Assembly (NCBI GenBank): GCA_018648685.1
Contig: JABGQT010000123.1
Location: 25,472 to 89,471, forward strand
Origin: Anaerolineae bacterium
Lineage (GTDB): Bacteria > Chloroflexota > Anaerolineae > Anaerolineales > Villigracilaceae
Reading direction: 5' to 3'
Length of the DNA: 64,000 nt
Under the pieces are notes generated by a model that did no database searches, was not told the origin of the DNA, and worked only from the letters and a program-made list of their open reading frames with translations. A program made the translations under genes and the position numbers. Positions 27,001-34,086 of this stretch are shown here, one piece after another. The first letter of the stretch is position 1. Each line of letters starts with the position of its first letter.

Positions 27001-27136
27001 GAATAAATACACCGCGCGGCGTGATCGAATAAATGGATGCGTCGGTGCTGTATAGCGTACGCGCAACATCATCAGTGCGCAGATCGCCAGATGTGGCGCG
27101 CTGGAGTTCGTGGGTGAAGTCGGGGTGTAGGGACAT
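23987..27136 (-). CDS. FAD-linked D-2-hydroxyacid (D-lactate) dehydrogenase fused to Fe-S/CCG subunit, with two repeat insertions
   Basis: A 1049-residue fusion. The FAD-binding domain (about 30-220) has PRGSGSSLAGQAVGDALILDLS and GGVIANNATGAHSIRYG. The FAD-oxidase C domain (about 230-510) has GVFYAHASAGCLHMRP and TGEHGDGLSRSEFL. A ferredoxin-like region has two cysteine clusters (CNGAGVCRKFDGTMCPSF and CLACKGCQSECPSGVD), and a C-terminal CCG domain has SGCCGMAGSFG. This order matches YdiJ/Dld-II-type quinone-linked dehydrogenases for D-lactate, glycolate or longer D-2-hydroxyacids. ATG 27136 (MSLHPDF) is chosen as start; ATG 27154 is possible. Residues about 623-646 and 745-766 come from dispersed repeats that keep the frame. 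Confidence 0.85.
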   Translation of the reverse strand: MSLHPDFTHELQRATSGDLRTDDVARTLYSTDASIYSITPRGVFIPQNQEDLLSAVELGAKYKIPILPRGSGSSLAGQAVGDALILDLSRYLDKIVDIDPEARTATMEPGVILSDLNRAAAKYGLGFGPDPASADRATMGGVIANNATGAHSIRYGMAADHLLAADILLADGSAATLGEVSLERASQIAKDVQDTLSFSLSSFKASANLEATLYAAALHIRAQHADTIRKNWAKVWRNTSGYRLNYLLPWSPSRPPQWEHERYPNLNSSTLNLATLLAGSEGTLAVMQQMTVNLVPLQREKVLVVLPFESVAAAMDAVPEILESQPSAVELLPRILIDLAREVPAYAPMIDFVDNDSSEILVVEYAGQDNAWVRKQAQSLGRNGRTIIDPRQQSSIWKVRKVGLGILSTSTSSTRGVTFIEDCAVPVEKLGDYVRGMEKIFKTYNTTGVFYAHASAGCLHMRPVLNLQSERGRRELREIADAALALVLSLDGAMTGEHGDGLSRSEFLAQTYGNEINDAFRVLKLAADPENLLNPGKIVSPPPMDENLRYGAEYAAQPFTVKPVLNFDAEGGLVNAIENCNGAGVCRKFDGTMCPSFQATREESHSTRGRGNMLRAFISGRNLTAKARRTPSKNFLKSLRSLRLGGSTEEAVANSLDLCLACKGCQSECPSGVDMAKLKYEFFNDYYKRHPRKLRDYLFGYIGIFAKLGAPFGWLVNQILGFRVIGDWAKRVLGVAQERNLPKFAQHAIRNTHNSSLVTEHSSLNTVIYLPDPFTRYFEPEIEQAALTVLRAAGMHVITLPILGAGRTLISKGFLDAAKKHAQKVRDEIEKVDPEGKYPVVGVEPSEIYTLKDEYLSFFPDDNEMKSLAKRSWLVDELMLRKDANGESNVLRIARLIKQMKEQNLLAENTTLPAQSKSAVSIAASAKSEDNKISLHGHCYQKARPPADDGFPVGQEATAEMLRAVGYEVEIIPSGCCGMAGSFGYEEEHYALSMDVGELVLFPAIRQEQSLNGTVSVAAPGTSCREQIADGTNIKAEHPLVLVASLLGD
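24837..24903. repeat. dispersed repeat translated within the D-2-hydroxyacid dehydrogenase
   Basis: The stretch acagtgttcagtgatgagtg continues to tgtattacgtattgcgtgtt. Tandem variants of GTTCAGTGA are followed by TATTACGTATTGCG. The second half matches the intergenic repeat at 56582-56636 (ACGCAATACGTAATACG), so both belong to one family. It encodes AIRNTHNSSLVTEHSSLNTV in the interdomain linker. Confidence 0.7.
25198..25268. repeat. 71-bp palindromic repeat translated within the D-2-hydroxyacid dehydrogenase
   Basis: AACCGCCAAGGCGC (25198-25211) and GCGCCTTGGCGGTT (25255-25268) are perfect 14-bp inverted arms. In the protein they encode TAKARRTP ... SLRLGGSTEE between the two cysteine clusters. 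The frame is preserved through the element. Confidence 0.8.
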
Positions 27137-27208
27137 GCGGCAATTATGGCACAAGTTGCGAGTTAGATTAAGGGTAAAACAAAGATTTTTATGGTATCAT
27201 CTTCAAAC

Positions 27209-27224
27209 CATACTATAAGGTATG
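27209..27224. promoter_or_regulatory. candidate TetR operator upstream of the 27245-29098 operon
   Basis: CATAC-tataag-GTATG is a 5-6-5 inverted repeat directly before the ribosome-binding site of the first gene, overlapping a possible -10 box (TATAAG). The operon ends with a TetR gene, which makes autorepression plausible. Confidence 0.45.
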
Positions 27225-27244
27225 TTTTATAAAAAGGAGCATTG

Positions 27245-27673
27245 ATGAGCAAGTCTGGCAAAACCCTGGTTTTCGGAGGCATATTGAGTATGCTCGTAGT
27301 CCTTTTGCATATCGCTATCATCATTGGCGGAGCAGATTGGTATCGCTTCTTTGGCGCAGGAGAAGAAATGGCGAGAATGGCAGAGGCAGGGTCATGGCTG
27401 CCGGGAATAGTCACTTTTGGTATCGCAATTGTCTTTTTTATATGGGGTTTATATGCCTTTTCAGGCGCGGAGCAAATAAAGCCGCTCCCCTTCTTAAGAT
27501 TGGGACTTGCGCTCATCTCTGGCATATATCTTTTAAGAGGGCTGGCGATTATCCCCGCACTTATTTTTGCCCCAAAACTCGTGGATACTTTTGTCTTTTG
27601 GAGTTCTTTGGTAAGTCTGATTATTGGGTTAGCCTACGCAATCGGCGCAAAAGAAAGATGGGCACAAATATAA
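27245..27673 (+). CDS. small four-TM membrane protein of unknown function
   Basis: A 142-residue protein with helices near 7-27, 53-72, 82-105 and 113-133. AAGGAG precedes ATG 27245; the ORF track counts one codon earlier (TTG). No family recognised. First gene of a TetR-associated operon with the DUF6463-like protein, an SRPBCC-like protein and the regulator itself. Spacing to the next gene is 11 bp. Confidence 0.6.
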   Translation: MSKSGKTLVFGGILSMLVVLLHIAIIIGGADWYRFFGAGEEMARMAEAGSWLPGIVTFGIAIVFFIWGLYAFSGAEQIKPLPFLRLGLALISGIYLLRGLAIIPALIFAPKLVDTFVFWSSLVSLIIGLAYAIGAKERWAQI

Positions 27674-27684
27674 AGGAGTATACG

Positions 27685-28056
27685 ATGAAGAAACGCTGGA
27701 TAGGACGCTGGATGATTGGCACAGCAACAATTCATACAGTTTTTGCTTTTGTTGTTTACGCTGAAGTTTGGATAAAGATAATATCGGCTGGCATATTTGA
27801 TACCGTCGGTGTTGATCCAAAAATTGGCGCGCCCGCTCTCTTTTTGTTGTGGGGGCTTCTGTATTACGTTTTGGGATTCACCATTGACGCTCTTGAGAAA
27901 AAAGAATTTACACCGCTACCCAAATCACTAGGATGGGGACTGTTGTTTAACGGGATAATAGCCGTTGTCCTAATGCCTGAATCTGGTTTTTGGTTATTAT
28001 TCCCACCGGCAATTGCAGTAATAAGGAGTAATAGGAGAAAAATTGATGCTACTTGA
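27685..28056 (+). CDS. DUF6463-family-like small membrane protein
   Basis: A 123-residue protein starting at ATG 27685 after TAAAGGAG; the long ORF-track version (27337) is an upstream frame extension through the previous gene. Four membrane segments are visible. IGRWMIGTATIHTVFAFVVYAEVW at the start and LGWGLLFNGIIAVVLMPESGFWLLFPPAI at the end fit the DUF6463 pattern as I remember it. The function is unknown. Its 3' end overlaps the next gene by 11 bp. Confidence 0.65.
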   Translation: MKKRWIGRWMIGTATIHTVFAFVVYAEVWIKIISAGIFDTVGVDPKIGAPALFLLWGLLYYVLGFTIDALEKKEFTPLPKSLGWGLLFNGIIAVVLMPESGFWLLFPPAIAVIRSNRRKIDAT

Positions 28057-28549
28057 TAAATACATGGAAGATTTTGATTTCAATGAAATTCACCAAATTG
28101 AAATCGGCGCTCATCCGGCTGAGATATACTCCCTTCTCAAGAAAATAGATTTTACACGATCCCGAATTATCAAAACCCTCTTCAACCTGAGAAGATTACC
28201 TAAGGAAATGAGCAACCTTGAAGGCTTTATCAAAGTCGGTTTTATGCTTCTTGAAGAGAAAGAGACTGAAGAGATCGTCATCGCCTTTCTGGGCAATAAA
28301 GACGGGCTTCACCAAATCACCCACACTGAATTTCAGAATTTCACAAAAGAAGGACATGTTTTAGGCGCTTGGAACCTCTTTCTTACAGAATTAGACGAAA
28401 AGAAAACATTACTCTCTACAGAAACAAGAGTTTTTTGCACGGACAATAAAGCGAAATTTCTTTTCTCACTCTATTGGTTTTTCATTGCCCCTTTCAGCGC
28501 CTGGATAAGAAGAATTATGCTGAGATCAATAAAAGAAGAAGTGGAATAA
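28046..28549 (+). CDS. SRPBCC-like (START/Bet v1 fold) protein
   Basis: A 167-residue soluble protein, ATG 28046, with GGAG upstream inside the preceding gene. HQIEIGAHPAEIYSLL at the start, FMLLEEKETEEIVIAFLG in the middle, and LLSTETRVFCTD ... FSLYWFFIAPFSAWIRRIML at the end follow the layout of SRPBCC-like proteins of the polyketide cyclase type, which bind hydrophobic ligands. The substrate is unknown. Translation is coupled to the DUF6463-like gene upstream; the TetR gene starts 3 bp after its stop. Confidence 0.55.
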   Translation: MLLDKYMEDFDFNEIHQIEIGAHPAEIYSLLKKIDFTRSRIIKTLFNLRRLPKEMSNLEGFIKVGFMLLEEKETEEIVIAFLGNKDGLHQITHTEFQNFTKEGHVLGAWNLFLTELDEKKTLLSTETRVFCTDNKAKFLFSLYWFFIAPFSAWIRRIMLRSIKEEVE

Positions 28550-28552
28550 GAA

Positions 28553-29098
28553 ATGGCACGCAAAAAGAAAAGAGATTGGTTCATAGCCAGCACTCATATT
28601 CTGGACAAAACAGGACATAACGGACTAACTATTGACGCACTCACCACAGAATTAAGCGTTACCAAAGGTTCTTTCTATCATCACTTCAAAAATTATCAAG
28701 AATTCAAAGTGGCTTTGCTGTACTTCTTTGAAGAGGAGGGAACCCTCGATATTATTATCCAAACGGAAGAAGAGGAAAACCCTAGAAAAAAATTACGCCG
28801 CCTAATGAATATTGTAGTAAAAGAAGTAGAACGTTACCCACCTAAAGTTGAAGTCGCTATGCGCATCTGGGCATTAGAAGATAAAGATGCCCACAACTTA
28901 ATGGCACGCGTAGATAAACGTCGCATAGACTATGTAGAAAGTTTATGTCAGGAAATCGTCACCGACCAAACCCAAGCCCATCTCATGGCAGAAATGATGT
29001 ATACCATCCTCGTAGGAAGCGAACACACAACCCCTCCCTTGTCACAGACCCGATTACGAGTATTATTTGATGAGTTTACAAGACTTTATCAGATATAA
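28553..29098 (+). CDS. TetR/AcrR family transcriptional regulator
   Basis: A 181-residue regulator with the N-terminal HTH TIDALTTELSVTKGSFYHHF (about 25-44), a strong TetR signature, followed by a helical ligand domain (LRRLMNIVVKEVERYPPKVEVAMRIWA). It is the last gene of a four-gene operon whose promoter holds a palindromic candidate operator, and it probably represses that operon. The oxidase gene 14 bp downstream may be read through from the same promoter. Confidence 0.85.
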   Translation: MARKKKRDWFIASTHILDKTGHNGLTIDALTTELSVTKGSFYHHFKNYQEFKVALLYFFEEEGTLDIIIQTEEEENPRKKLRRLMNIVVKEVERYPPKVEVAMRIWALEDKDAHNLMARVDKRRIDYVESLCQEIVTDQTQAHLMAEMMYTILVGSEHTTPPLSQTRLRVLFDEFTRLYQI

Positions 29099-29111
29099 AC
29101 AAGGAGAAAAC

Positions 29112-30281
29112 ATGAGCAACACAGCAGATGTCATCATCATCGGTGGGGGTATTCACGGCGCGAGCTTAGCCTTCCATTTGGGGCAGCGCGGGCTAAAAAC
29201 CCTTGTACTCGAAAAGAACGTTCTTGCATCTGGCGCAACAGGTCGCTCAAGTGGAATGGTACGCATGCACTATGATCTTGAACCTGAATCTCGTTTGGCG
29301 TGGAAATCCTTTCGCTATTTCCGAAACTGGAAAGAGGTCGTTGGCGGCGACTGCGGCTTTACCCGCACGGGCTTTATCCAACTCGTCCCCGAAAAAGACG
29401 AAGCTGCCATGTGCGATAACGTGCTAATGCACCAAAAGATCGGCATTCCAGCACTATTGATAAAGCCAGATGATGTTAAACGCCTTGCGCCCCACTTTCA
29501 AACGGATGACTTTACCCTCGCCGCCTATGAACCCGAATCTGGATACGCCGACCCTAACGCGGCTGCTACATCCCTAATGGATGCCGCAAAAAGGCTCGGT
29601 GCCCGCCTGATACAGGATTGTGTCGTAACTGAAATTCAACTTGCTTCCGGTAAAGTGACCGGAGTCTCGACGAGTCAAGGCGATTTTTCCGCGCCCGTCG
29701 TTGTCAACGCAGCAGGTTCCTGGGCGCAACCAGTGGCGGCAATGGCCGGAGTGAAACTTCCCATCACCACCTGGCGCCACGACGTGATGTACGTCCGCAA
29801 CCCGCAATCCGTCCCTGAGCATTCGCTCGCTGTCATAGACAATGTCCGCTCAATGTATTTCCGTCCCGAAACCGGTGGGCTGACCCTGGTCGGGTTGGAA
29901 GACGATAATCCCCTCGGCGAATCTCCCGATGGCTACACCGACCGCGCCCAACCGGGATTTGTAGAACGCGCCATCGACCGCATCTGCGAACGCATCCCCG
30001 TCATGGAAGAAGGTGATCTGCACTCCGACAACGGCGGCTACGACGGCATCTCGGAAGATCAGCGCGCCGTACTCGGTCAGATCGGGCCGGAAGGTTTCTA
30101 CGCCCAATGCGGATTTAGCGGAACAGGTTTCAAAATCGCACCCGCCGTCGGGCTTTGCATGGCAGAGCTGATCGTAGATGGAGAAGCCAAAACTGTTGAC
30201 ATTAGTCCCTTCGACCCAAATCGCTTCGCACGCGGGGAGTTGCTAGAGGGTGAGAATGCATATGATGATATTTGGCATTAA
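29112..30281 (+). CDS. FAD-dependent amine/amino-acid oxidase (DAO family, sarcosine oxidase beta/DadA-like)
   Basis: A 389-residue flavoenzyme starting at ATG 29112 after AAGGAG; the ORF-track start at 29067 lies inside the tetR gene. The dinucleotide-binding motif DVIIIGGGIHGASLAFHLGQRG and LVLEKNVLASGATGRSSGMVR are typical of D-amino acid and sarcosine/glycine oxidases. The C-terminal flavin-contact segment is YAQCGFSGTGFKIAPAVG. The substrate is uncertain (a secondary or tertiary amino acid). HypD, a proline-related enzyme, is encoded nearby but more than 26 kb away, so no link is claimed. Confidence 0.82.
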   Translation: MSNTADVIIIGGGIHGASLAFHLGQRGLKTLVLEKNVLASGATGRSSGMVRMHYDLEPESRLAWKSFRYFRNWKEVVGGDCGFTRTGFIQLVPEKDEAAMCDNVLMHQKIGIPALLIKPDDVKRLAPHFQTDDFTLAAYEPESGYADPNAAATSLMDAAKRLGARLIQDCVVTEIQLASGKVTGVSTSQGDFSAPVVVNAAGSWAQPVAAMAGVKLPITTWRHDVMYVRNPQSVPEHSLAVIDNVRSMYFRPETGGLTLVGLEDDNPLGESPDGYTDRAQPGFVERAIDRICERIPVMEEGDLHSDNGGYDGISEDQRAVLGQIGPEGFYAQCGFSGTGFKIAPAVGLCMAELIVDGEAKTVDISPFDPNRFARGELLEGENAYDDIWH

Positions 30282-30341
30282 AGAGCGCAAAAAACGCTTT
30301 CAATCTAGCTCGTAATCTTTTACCTAGTTAGCAAAAAATTA

Positions 30342-30370
30342 TTGAAACGGCGACTTTTTTACTGTATAGT
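30342..30370 (+). promoter_or_regulatory. consensus sigma70 promoter with long leader, 30520 gene
   Basis: TTGAAA (30342-30347) and TATAGT (30365-30370) are spaced by 17 bp. The expected start near 30377 gives an untranslated leader of about 140 nt containing a weak hairpin (around 30449-30478). Confidence 0.65.
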
Positions 30371-30519
30371 GGAAATACGAATTTCACCCTGTAGTTGCCA
30401 CAACGCCAATCCATAATGCTCTTCTATACCCTAAGCTATAGATATCCTGGCTCCCTTCATTTTTAAAATGGCAGGCTTTTACTTTAGGGTTTCAGTTTTC
30501 TGGTAAAGGAGAGCATACT

Positions 30520-31437
30520 ATGAATAAACGCTCGCAAAAAAAACCCTTTTTTACAACTCTTCCTGGCCTTCTAACTGGTTGCGCAGCCATAATTACAGCA
30601 ATTGGAGGGTTAGGAGGGCTTATATTAGCTCTCTATTCCACTGGTATATTGCCTCTTGAAACACCTGCTCCTGGAGGTGAGCTACTGATCGTAGGAACTA
30701 TTGCTCCACCTGAGGAAGAAGAAATACTCCCTATTGAAGAAACTGAAGGTGAGGAAGTTCCTAGCACAGATGCTATTCCAACGGAGGAAGAAGCACCCTT
30801 GAACGAAGAGCCTCCGCCATCCGAAGAAGAACCTCCTTTACCTCCAGCACAGCCAGCCAGTGATCCATTCAAGATTGTTGGTATGGCCATTGCAGCTTCA
30901 GATGATCATATCTATATTTGGTATGCAAACGGAACAGTTAGATCTGGAGCCAGTGCAAATTTAATCGAATATAGGGAACCTTATAGCTACACCCTACCAC
31001 CCGGAAAATCACCAACTGACATTGTTGGAGCAGGAATTTCTTCAAGCGATATCGTTTTCATCTGGTATAACGATGGAACCGTAAGCCAAGGATCTTCTTT
31101 TGACTTAGACAGTTACAGTTCGCCATATAATTACGCCACACCGCCCGGAAAATCACCAACGGACATAGTCGGAATGAGCATTGCCCCTGACGATGTCGTT
31201 TTTGTCTGGTATAGCGATGGAACAGTAAGTGCTGGGTCAAGCGCAGATTTGGATTCAAGGCGAGATACCTACGTTTACTCAACCGCAATAGGCTTGTCCC
31301 CTAATAGCATAGAAGGTATGGCAATAGCAAAATCAAGCAGCATAGTATTCGCTTGGTACGATAATTACACAGTAAGCCAAGGGACCAGTACTGATTTAGA
31401 AAACTACGTAAAACCATATTCATATATTTCACCGTAG
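30520..31437 (+). CDS. membrane-anchored protein with four tandem ~47-aa repeats
   Basis: A 305-residue protein with an N-terminal helix (14-41), a very acidic Pro/Glu linker (55-115) and four repeats from about residue 118 to the end. The repeat consensus is IVGM.IA..D.VF.WY.DGTVS.GSS.DLDSY..PY.Y with PPGKSPTD as the joint. The W-Y, D-G-T and D-L positions are kept throughout, so each unit is probably a beta-sheet blade or hairpin. Four units would be short for a closed propeller. GTAAAGGAG precedes the ATG. The function is unknown; an extracellular binding or structural role is likely. Confidence 0.65.
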   Translation: MNKRSQKKPFFTTLPGLLTGCAAIITAIGGLGGLILALYSTGILPLETPAPGGELLIVGTIAPPEEEEILPIEETEGEEVPSTDAIPTEEEAPLNEEPPPSEEEPPLPPAQPASDPFKIVGMAIAASDDHIYIWYANGTVRSGASANLIEYREPYSYTLPPGKSPTDIVGAGISSSDIVFIWYNDGTVSQGSSFDLDSYSSPYNYATPPGKSPTDIVGMSIAPDDVVFVWYSDGTVSAGSSADLDSRRDTYVYSTAIGLSPNSIEGMAIAKSSSIVFAWYDNYTVSQGTSTDLENYVKPYSYISP

Positions 31438-31462
31438 AAAAAGTCAATAACTATATAGACAC

Positions 31463-31500
31463 AAACACATCCTGTTTCCATTCAACAAGATGTGTTTTTA
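31463..31500 (+). terminator. terminator after the repeat protein gene
   Basis: AAACACATC (31463-31471) and GATGTGTTT (31489-31497) pair with a T-run in the distal arm, 25 bp after the stop codon. Confidence 0.65.
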
Positions 31501-31534
31501 AGTATCTGAGCATAAGATTTGACCTCACAGAAAA

Positions 31535-31563
31535 TTGAATTGAATATCACTTTTTCGTATAAT
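31535..31563 (+). promoter_or_regulatory. sigma70 promoter of the lipoprotein hydrolase gene
   Basis: TTGAAT (31535-31540) and TATAAT (31558-31563) have a 17-bp spacer. The leader is about 48 nt with TTAGGAG before the ATG. Confidence 0.7.
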
Positions 31564-31617
31564 TGATTGCATAAGACTTTTTGGTCTTGGAAACTCAATT
31601 CATATTAGGAGACAAAG

Positions 31618-32529
31618 ATGAAGAAGAAATTTGCTTTCACCACTGTCCTTTTATTCGCTTTCTTTCTCGCATCCTGTGGGGGCAGTCCACCACCTACCGA
31701 AGCCCCGCCACCAGACGCACCTCCGCCCCCTGCAGAGGAAGCGCCTACCGTACCACCTGAAGAACCCACAGCAGAACCAGAACCAACTGCTCTTCCCGAG
31801 CCTGACTTTGACCCGCAGCCACCCGATGGTCAGCGCGTAGAATTTGAAGCTTCGGATGGAACAGCTTTAGTTGGTTATTATTACCCAGCTTCTATTCCCA
31901 ATGCCCCAGTCGTTGTTCTCATGCACTGGGCTGGTGGTGACCAGAACGACTGGATCAAAAACGGGATGATCGACTGGCTCCAGAATCGCGGAACAACGCA
32001 TGGCGTCAATTCGCCATCTCGACAAAGTGTCATTTATCCGCCAATGCCAGAAGGGGCATCTTTTGCAGTTTTCACTTTCGATTTTCGTGAATTTGGTGAA
32101 AGCGGTGGCTCCTTCAATCAAGCAGGCGGATTGTTAGATGCTCAAGCCGCGTATGAGAAAGCAAAAATGCTCGAAGGCATAGACCCAACCCGCATGGCGG
32201 GAGTTGGTTCTAGCATCGGCGCGGACGGCGTTGTAGATGGTTGTGCTGAAGGATGCCTCGGCGCGCTTTCTCTCTCCCCGGGTAGTTATTTAACAGTTCC
32301 CTATACAGATGCAGTCAAAACACTAGATGACGCGGGCAAACCAGTCAACTGCGTTGCTTCTGAAGGGGATACGACTTCTGCAAACACCTGCAAAGAGGCC
32401 GCAGGAGAAAATTACCAGAGTTTCGTTTACCCTGGCAACGAGCATGGCGACGAATATTATCAAAATCCACCTGAAGGTTTTGGTCAGATGATCTTCGATT
32501 GGCTGGCATTGGTCTTTGAGATGCTCTAA
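31618..32529 (+). CDS. lipoprotein with alpha/beta-hydrolase domain
   Basis: A 303-residue lipoprotein: signal peptide with lipobox LASC (Cys20), a Pro/Glu-rich linker (22-70) and an alpha/beta hydrolase fold. VVVLMHWAGGDQNDW forms the oxyanion-hole strand, GVGSSIGADG carries the nucleophile Ser in G-x-S-x-G, and GNEHGDEYY supplies a His. An Asp/Glu in ASEGDTTSAN may complete the triad. DUF- or dienelactone-hydrolase-like activity is possible; the substrate is unknown. It has its own promoter and is followed by a very strong hairpin. Confidence 0.75.
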   Translation: MKKKFAFTTVLLFAFFLASCGGSPPPTEAPPPDAPPPPAEEAPTVPPEEPTAEPEPTALPEPDFDPQPPDGQRVEFEASDGTALVGYYYPASIPNAPVVVLMHWAGGDQNDWIKNGMIDWLQNRGTTHGVNSPSRQSVIYPPMPEGASFAVFTFDFREFGESGGSFNQAGGLLDAQAAYEKAKMLEGIDPTRMAGVGSSIGADGVVDGCAEGCLGALSLSPGSYLTVPYTDAVKTLDDAGKPVNCVASEGDTTSANTCKEAAGENYQSFVYPGNEHGDEYYQNPPEGFGQMIFDWLALVFEML

Positions 32530-32540
32530 AAGGCAAAACC

Positions 32541-32575
32541 CCGATCTTCAAGGCGCAATGCGCCTTGAAGATCGG
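32541..32575 (+). terminator. 16-bp perfect hairpin after the lipoprotein gene
   Basis: CCGATCTTCAAGGCGC (32541-32556) and GCGCCTTGAAGATCGG (32560-32575) form a perfect stem with a three-base loop. No T-run follows, so it may act as an mRNA 3'-end stabiliser or be a dispersed palindrome rather than an intrinsic terminator. Confidence 0.5.
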
Positions 32576-32668
32576 CTTGTTGAAGAAATGTGTTTTTTCA
32601 GTAGATGTTCACAAAGGGGAGCAAGCCAAAAACAGGTGCGTTCCGCATATCATCCAAAGGTCATAGTG

Positions 32669-32699
32669 TTTACAAATGGCAAAATCCAAATGCTATAAT
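32669..32699 (+). promoter_or_regulatory. probable promoter of the sensor kinase gene
   Basis: TATAAT at 32694-32699, with TTTACA at 32669-32674 (19-bp spacer, slightly long). The leader is about 30 nt with GACGAGGAGCAAAT before ATG 32735. Confidence 0.5.
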
Positions 32700-32734
32700 C
32701 GGGAAAAATATCCACCCGCAGACGAGGAGCAAAT

Positions 32735-33901
32735 ATGACCACTCGCCGAGCACCTACCAGAATTATTCCGCGTGCTTTTCCTGGCATCACAGCAAGTGAA
32801 ACGACCGAACTGATCACCAACAGTCAGGTTCATGCCTACGCGCCAGGCACCGCACTCTGCAAAGAAAATGTTATTGAAGACACTTTTTATATCATTCTCG
32901 AAGGCGAAGCAGAAGTCACAAAAGTTATCAATCGCAAAGAAGTTCGTTTGTTAAAAACACTGCTTTCTGGTGATTTCTTTGGCGAAATGGCACTCATCCA
33001 TAACGCGCCGCGTGCTGCCACTGTCACGGCAAAAACACACCTTGTTGCCCTTGAACTAAACAAAGACGCTTTTGACCGCGTCTTAAAAAACAGCAGCACA
33101 ATGGCAATGACAATGGTGCGAGAGATCAGCAATCGCCTGCGCACAAATGACGAAATGGCGGTTGAAGACCTGCGTCTGCGCGCCAGCGAACTGGCAGAGG
33201 CATATCAACAATTAGCAGAGCAAGAACTTACGCGGCGCGAATTTTTGACCAATATCGCGCACGAATTACGCACGCCACTCATGGCTGCGGGCGGTTTCTT
33301 GCAAGCGCTCCAAAAAGGGATGATCCCCAAAAAAGAAACAGAAAAAACAATAGATACGGTTGCTCGCAATGTTCACCGCATCACAACTTTGGTTAACGAC
33401 ATTCTCTTTTTACAAGAGATGGATCTCGTTTTGCCTGATTTTCAACCTATTAATCTTGAAAAACTGGCAGGCAAAGTCATTAAAGAACATCGAAAAAGAG
33501 CAAAAGCTCGCGGCGTTAAACTGCATCTGGATGCCGAGCGTCGTCTTCCAACTATTTCTGGGGATGCAGTATCTCTTGAACGCGCACTTTCAGGGCTGGT
33601 AGATAATGCGATCAAATTTTCTCCGCGTGGTGGGGATGTGGACATTCGGATTCGCTCTCAACTTGGGCTTGTTTCCCTTTCCGTACAGGATCACGGCATC
33701 GGCATCTCAGCGATAGACCAACCCCGCATCTTTGACAGATTCCACCATCTCGAAGAAAAGGATGGCGCTCTCTTCGAAGGGATCGGTCTTGGTCTCTCCA
33801 TAACGCAGCAAGTTATCAAACAGCATGACGGAGAGTTAGAAGTTGAAAGCCAGGAAGGGGTTGGGAGTGTATTTACGATGAAGTTGAAGGTTGCAAGTTG
33901 A
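32735..33901 (+). CDS. hybrid sensor: cyclic nucleotide-binding domain plus histidine kinase
   Basis: A soluble 388-residue protein. Residues about 15-130 form a Crp-like cNMP-binding domain (FYIILEGEAEVTKV, LLSGDFFGEMALIHNAPRAATVTA, with the phosphate-binding-cassette-like GEMAL...RAATV). After a coiled coil (about 145-165) comes HisKA with the phosphoacceptor H in FLTNIAHELRTPLMAAGG, then HATPase_c with the N-box LVDNAIKFSPRGG and G-boxes DHGIGIS and EGIGLGLSI. The kinase therefore probably senses a cyclic nucleotide rather than an external ligand. No response regulator gene is adjacent, so the partner is encoded elsewhere. Confidence 0.85.
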   Translation: MTTRRAPTRIIPRAFPGITASETTELITNSQVHAYAPGTALCKENVIEDTFYIILEGEAEVTKVINRKEVRLLKTLLSGDFFGEMALIHNAPRAATVTAKTHLVALELNKDAFDRVLKNSSTMAMTMVREISNRLRTNDEMAVEDLRLRASELAEAYQQLAEQELTRREFLTNIAHELRTPLMAAGGFLQALQKGMIPKKETEKTIDTVARNVHRITTLVNDILFLQEMDLVLPDFQPINLEKLAGKVIKEHRKRAKARGVKLHLDAERRLPTISGDAVSLERALSGLVDNAIKFSPRGGDVDIRIRSQLGLVSLSVQDHGIGISAIDQPRIFDRFHHLEEKDGALFEGIGLGLSITQQVIKQHDGELEVESQEGVGSVFTMKLKVAS

Positions 33902-33938
33902 AGGCTTGAAAATTGAAAGCTATACATTAGCAAAACCC

Positions 33939-33961
33939 GATGTGCAACGCACATCTTTTTT
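33939..33961 (+). terminator. intrinsic terminator after the sensor kinase gene
   Basis: GATGTGC-aac-GCACATC followed by TTTTTT, 38 bp after the stop codon. Confidence 0.85.
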
Positions 33962-33984
33962 GGTGGTCGGCCTAAGTACGTGAT

Positions 33985-34054
33985 GCGCTCTCGCTGGATT
34001 TGCAATCCAGCGATTTCCTAAAGTAAACGGGGATTGCAAATCCCCTTATAGCGC
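33985..34054. repeat. compound palindromic repeat
   Basis: Two hairpins, CGCTGGATT-tgc-AATCCAGCG (33992-34012) and GGGGATT-gca-AATCCCC (34029-34045), share the core GATTTGCAATC in opposite orientation. They are enclosed by GCGCT/AGCGC (33985-33989 and 34050-34054). This is typical of a REP-like dispersed element and fills the gap between the kinase gene terminator and the convergent NUDIX gene. Confidence 0.65.
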
Positions 34055-34086
34055 TTCTTATCATTTTCAGAGAACCACTCCCTTAT

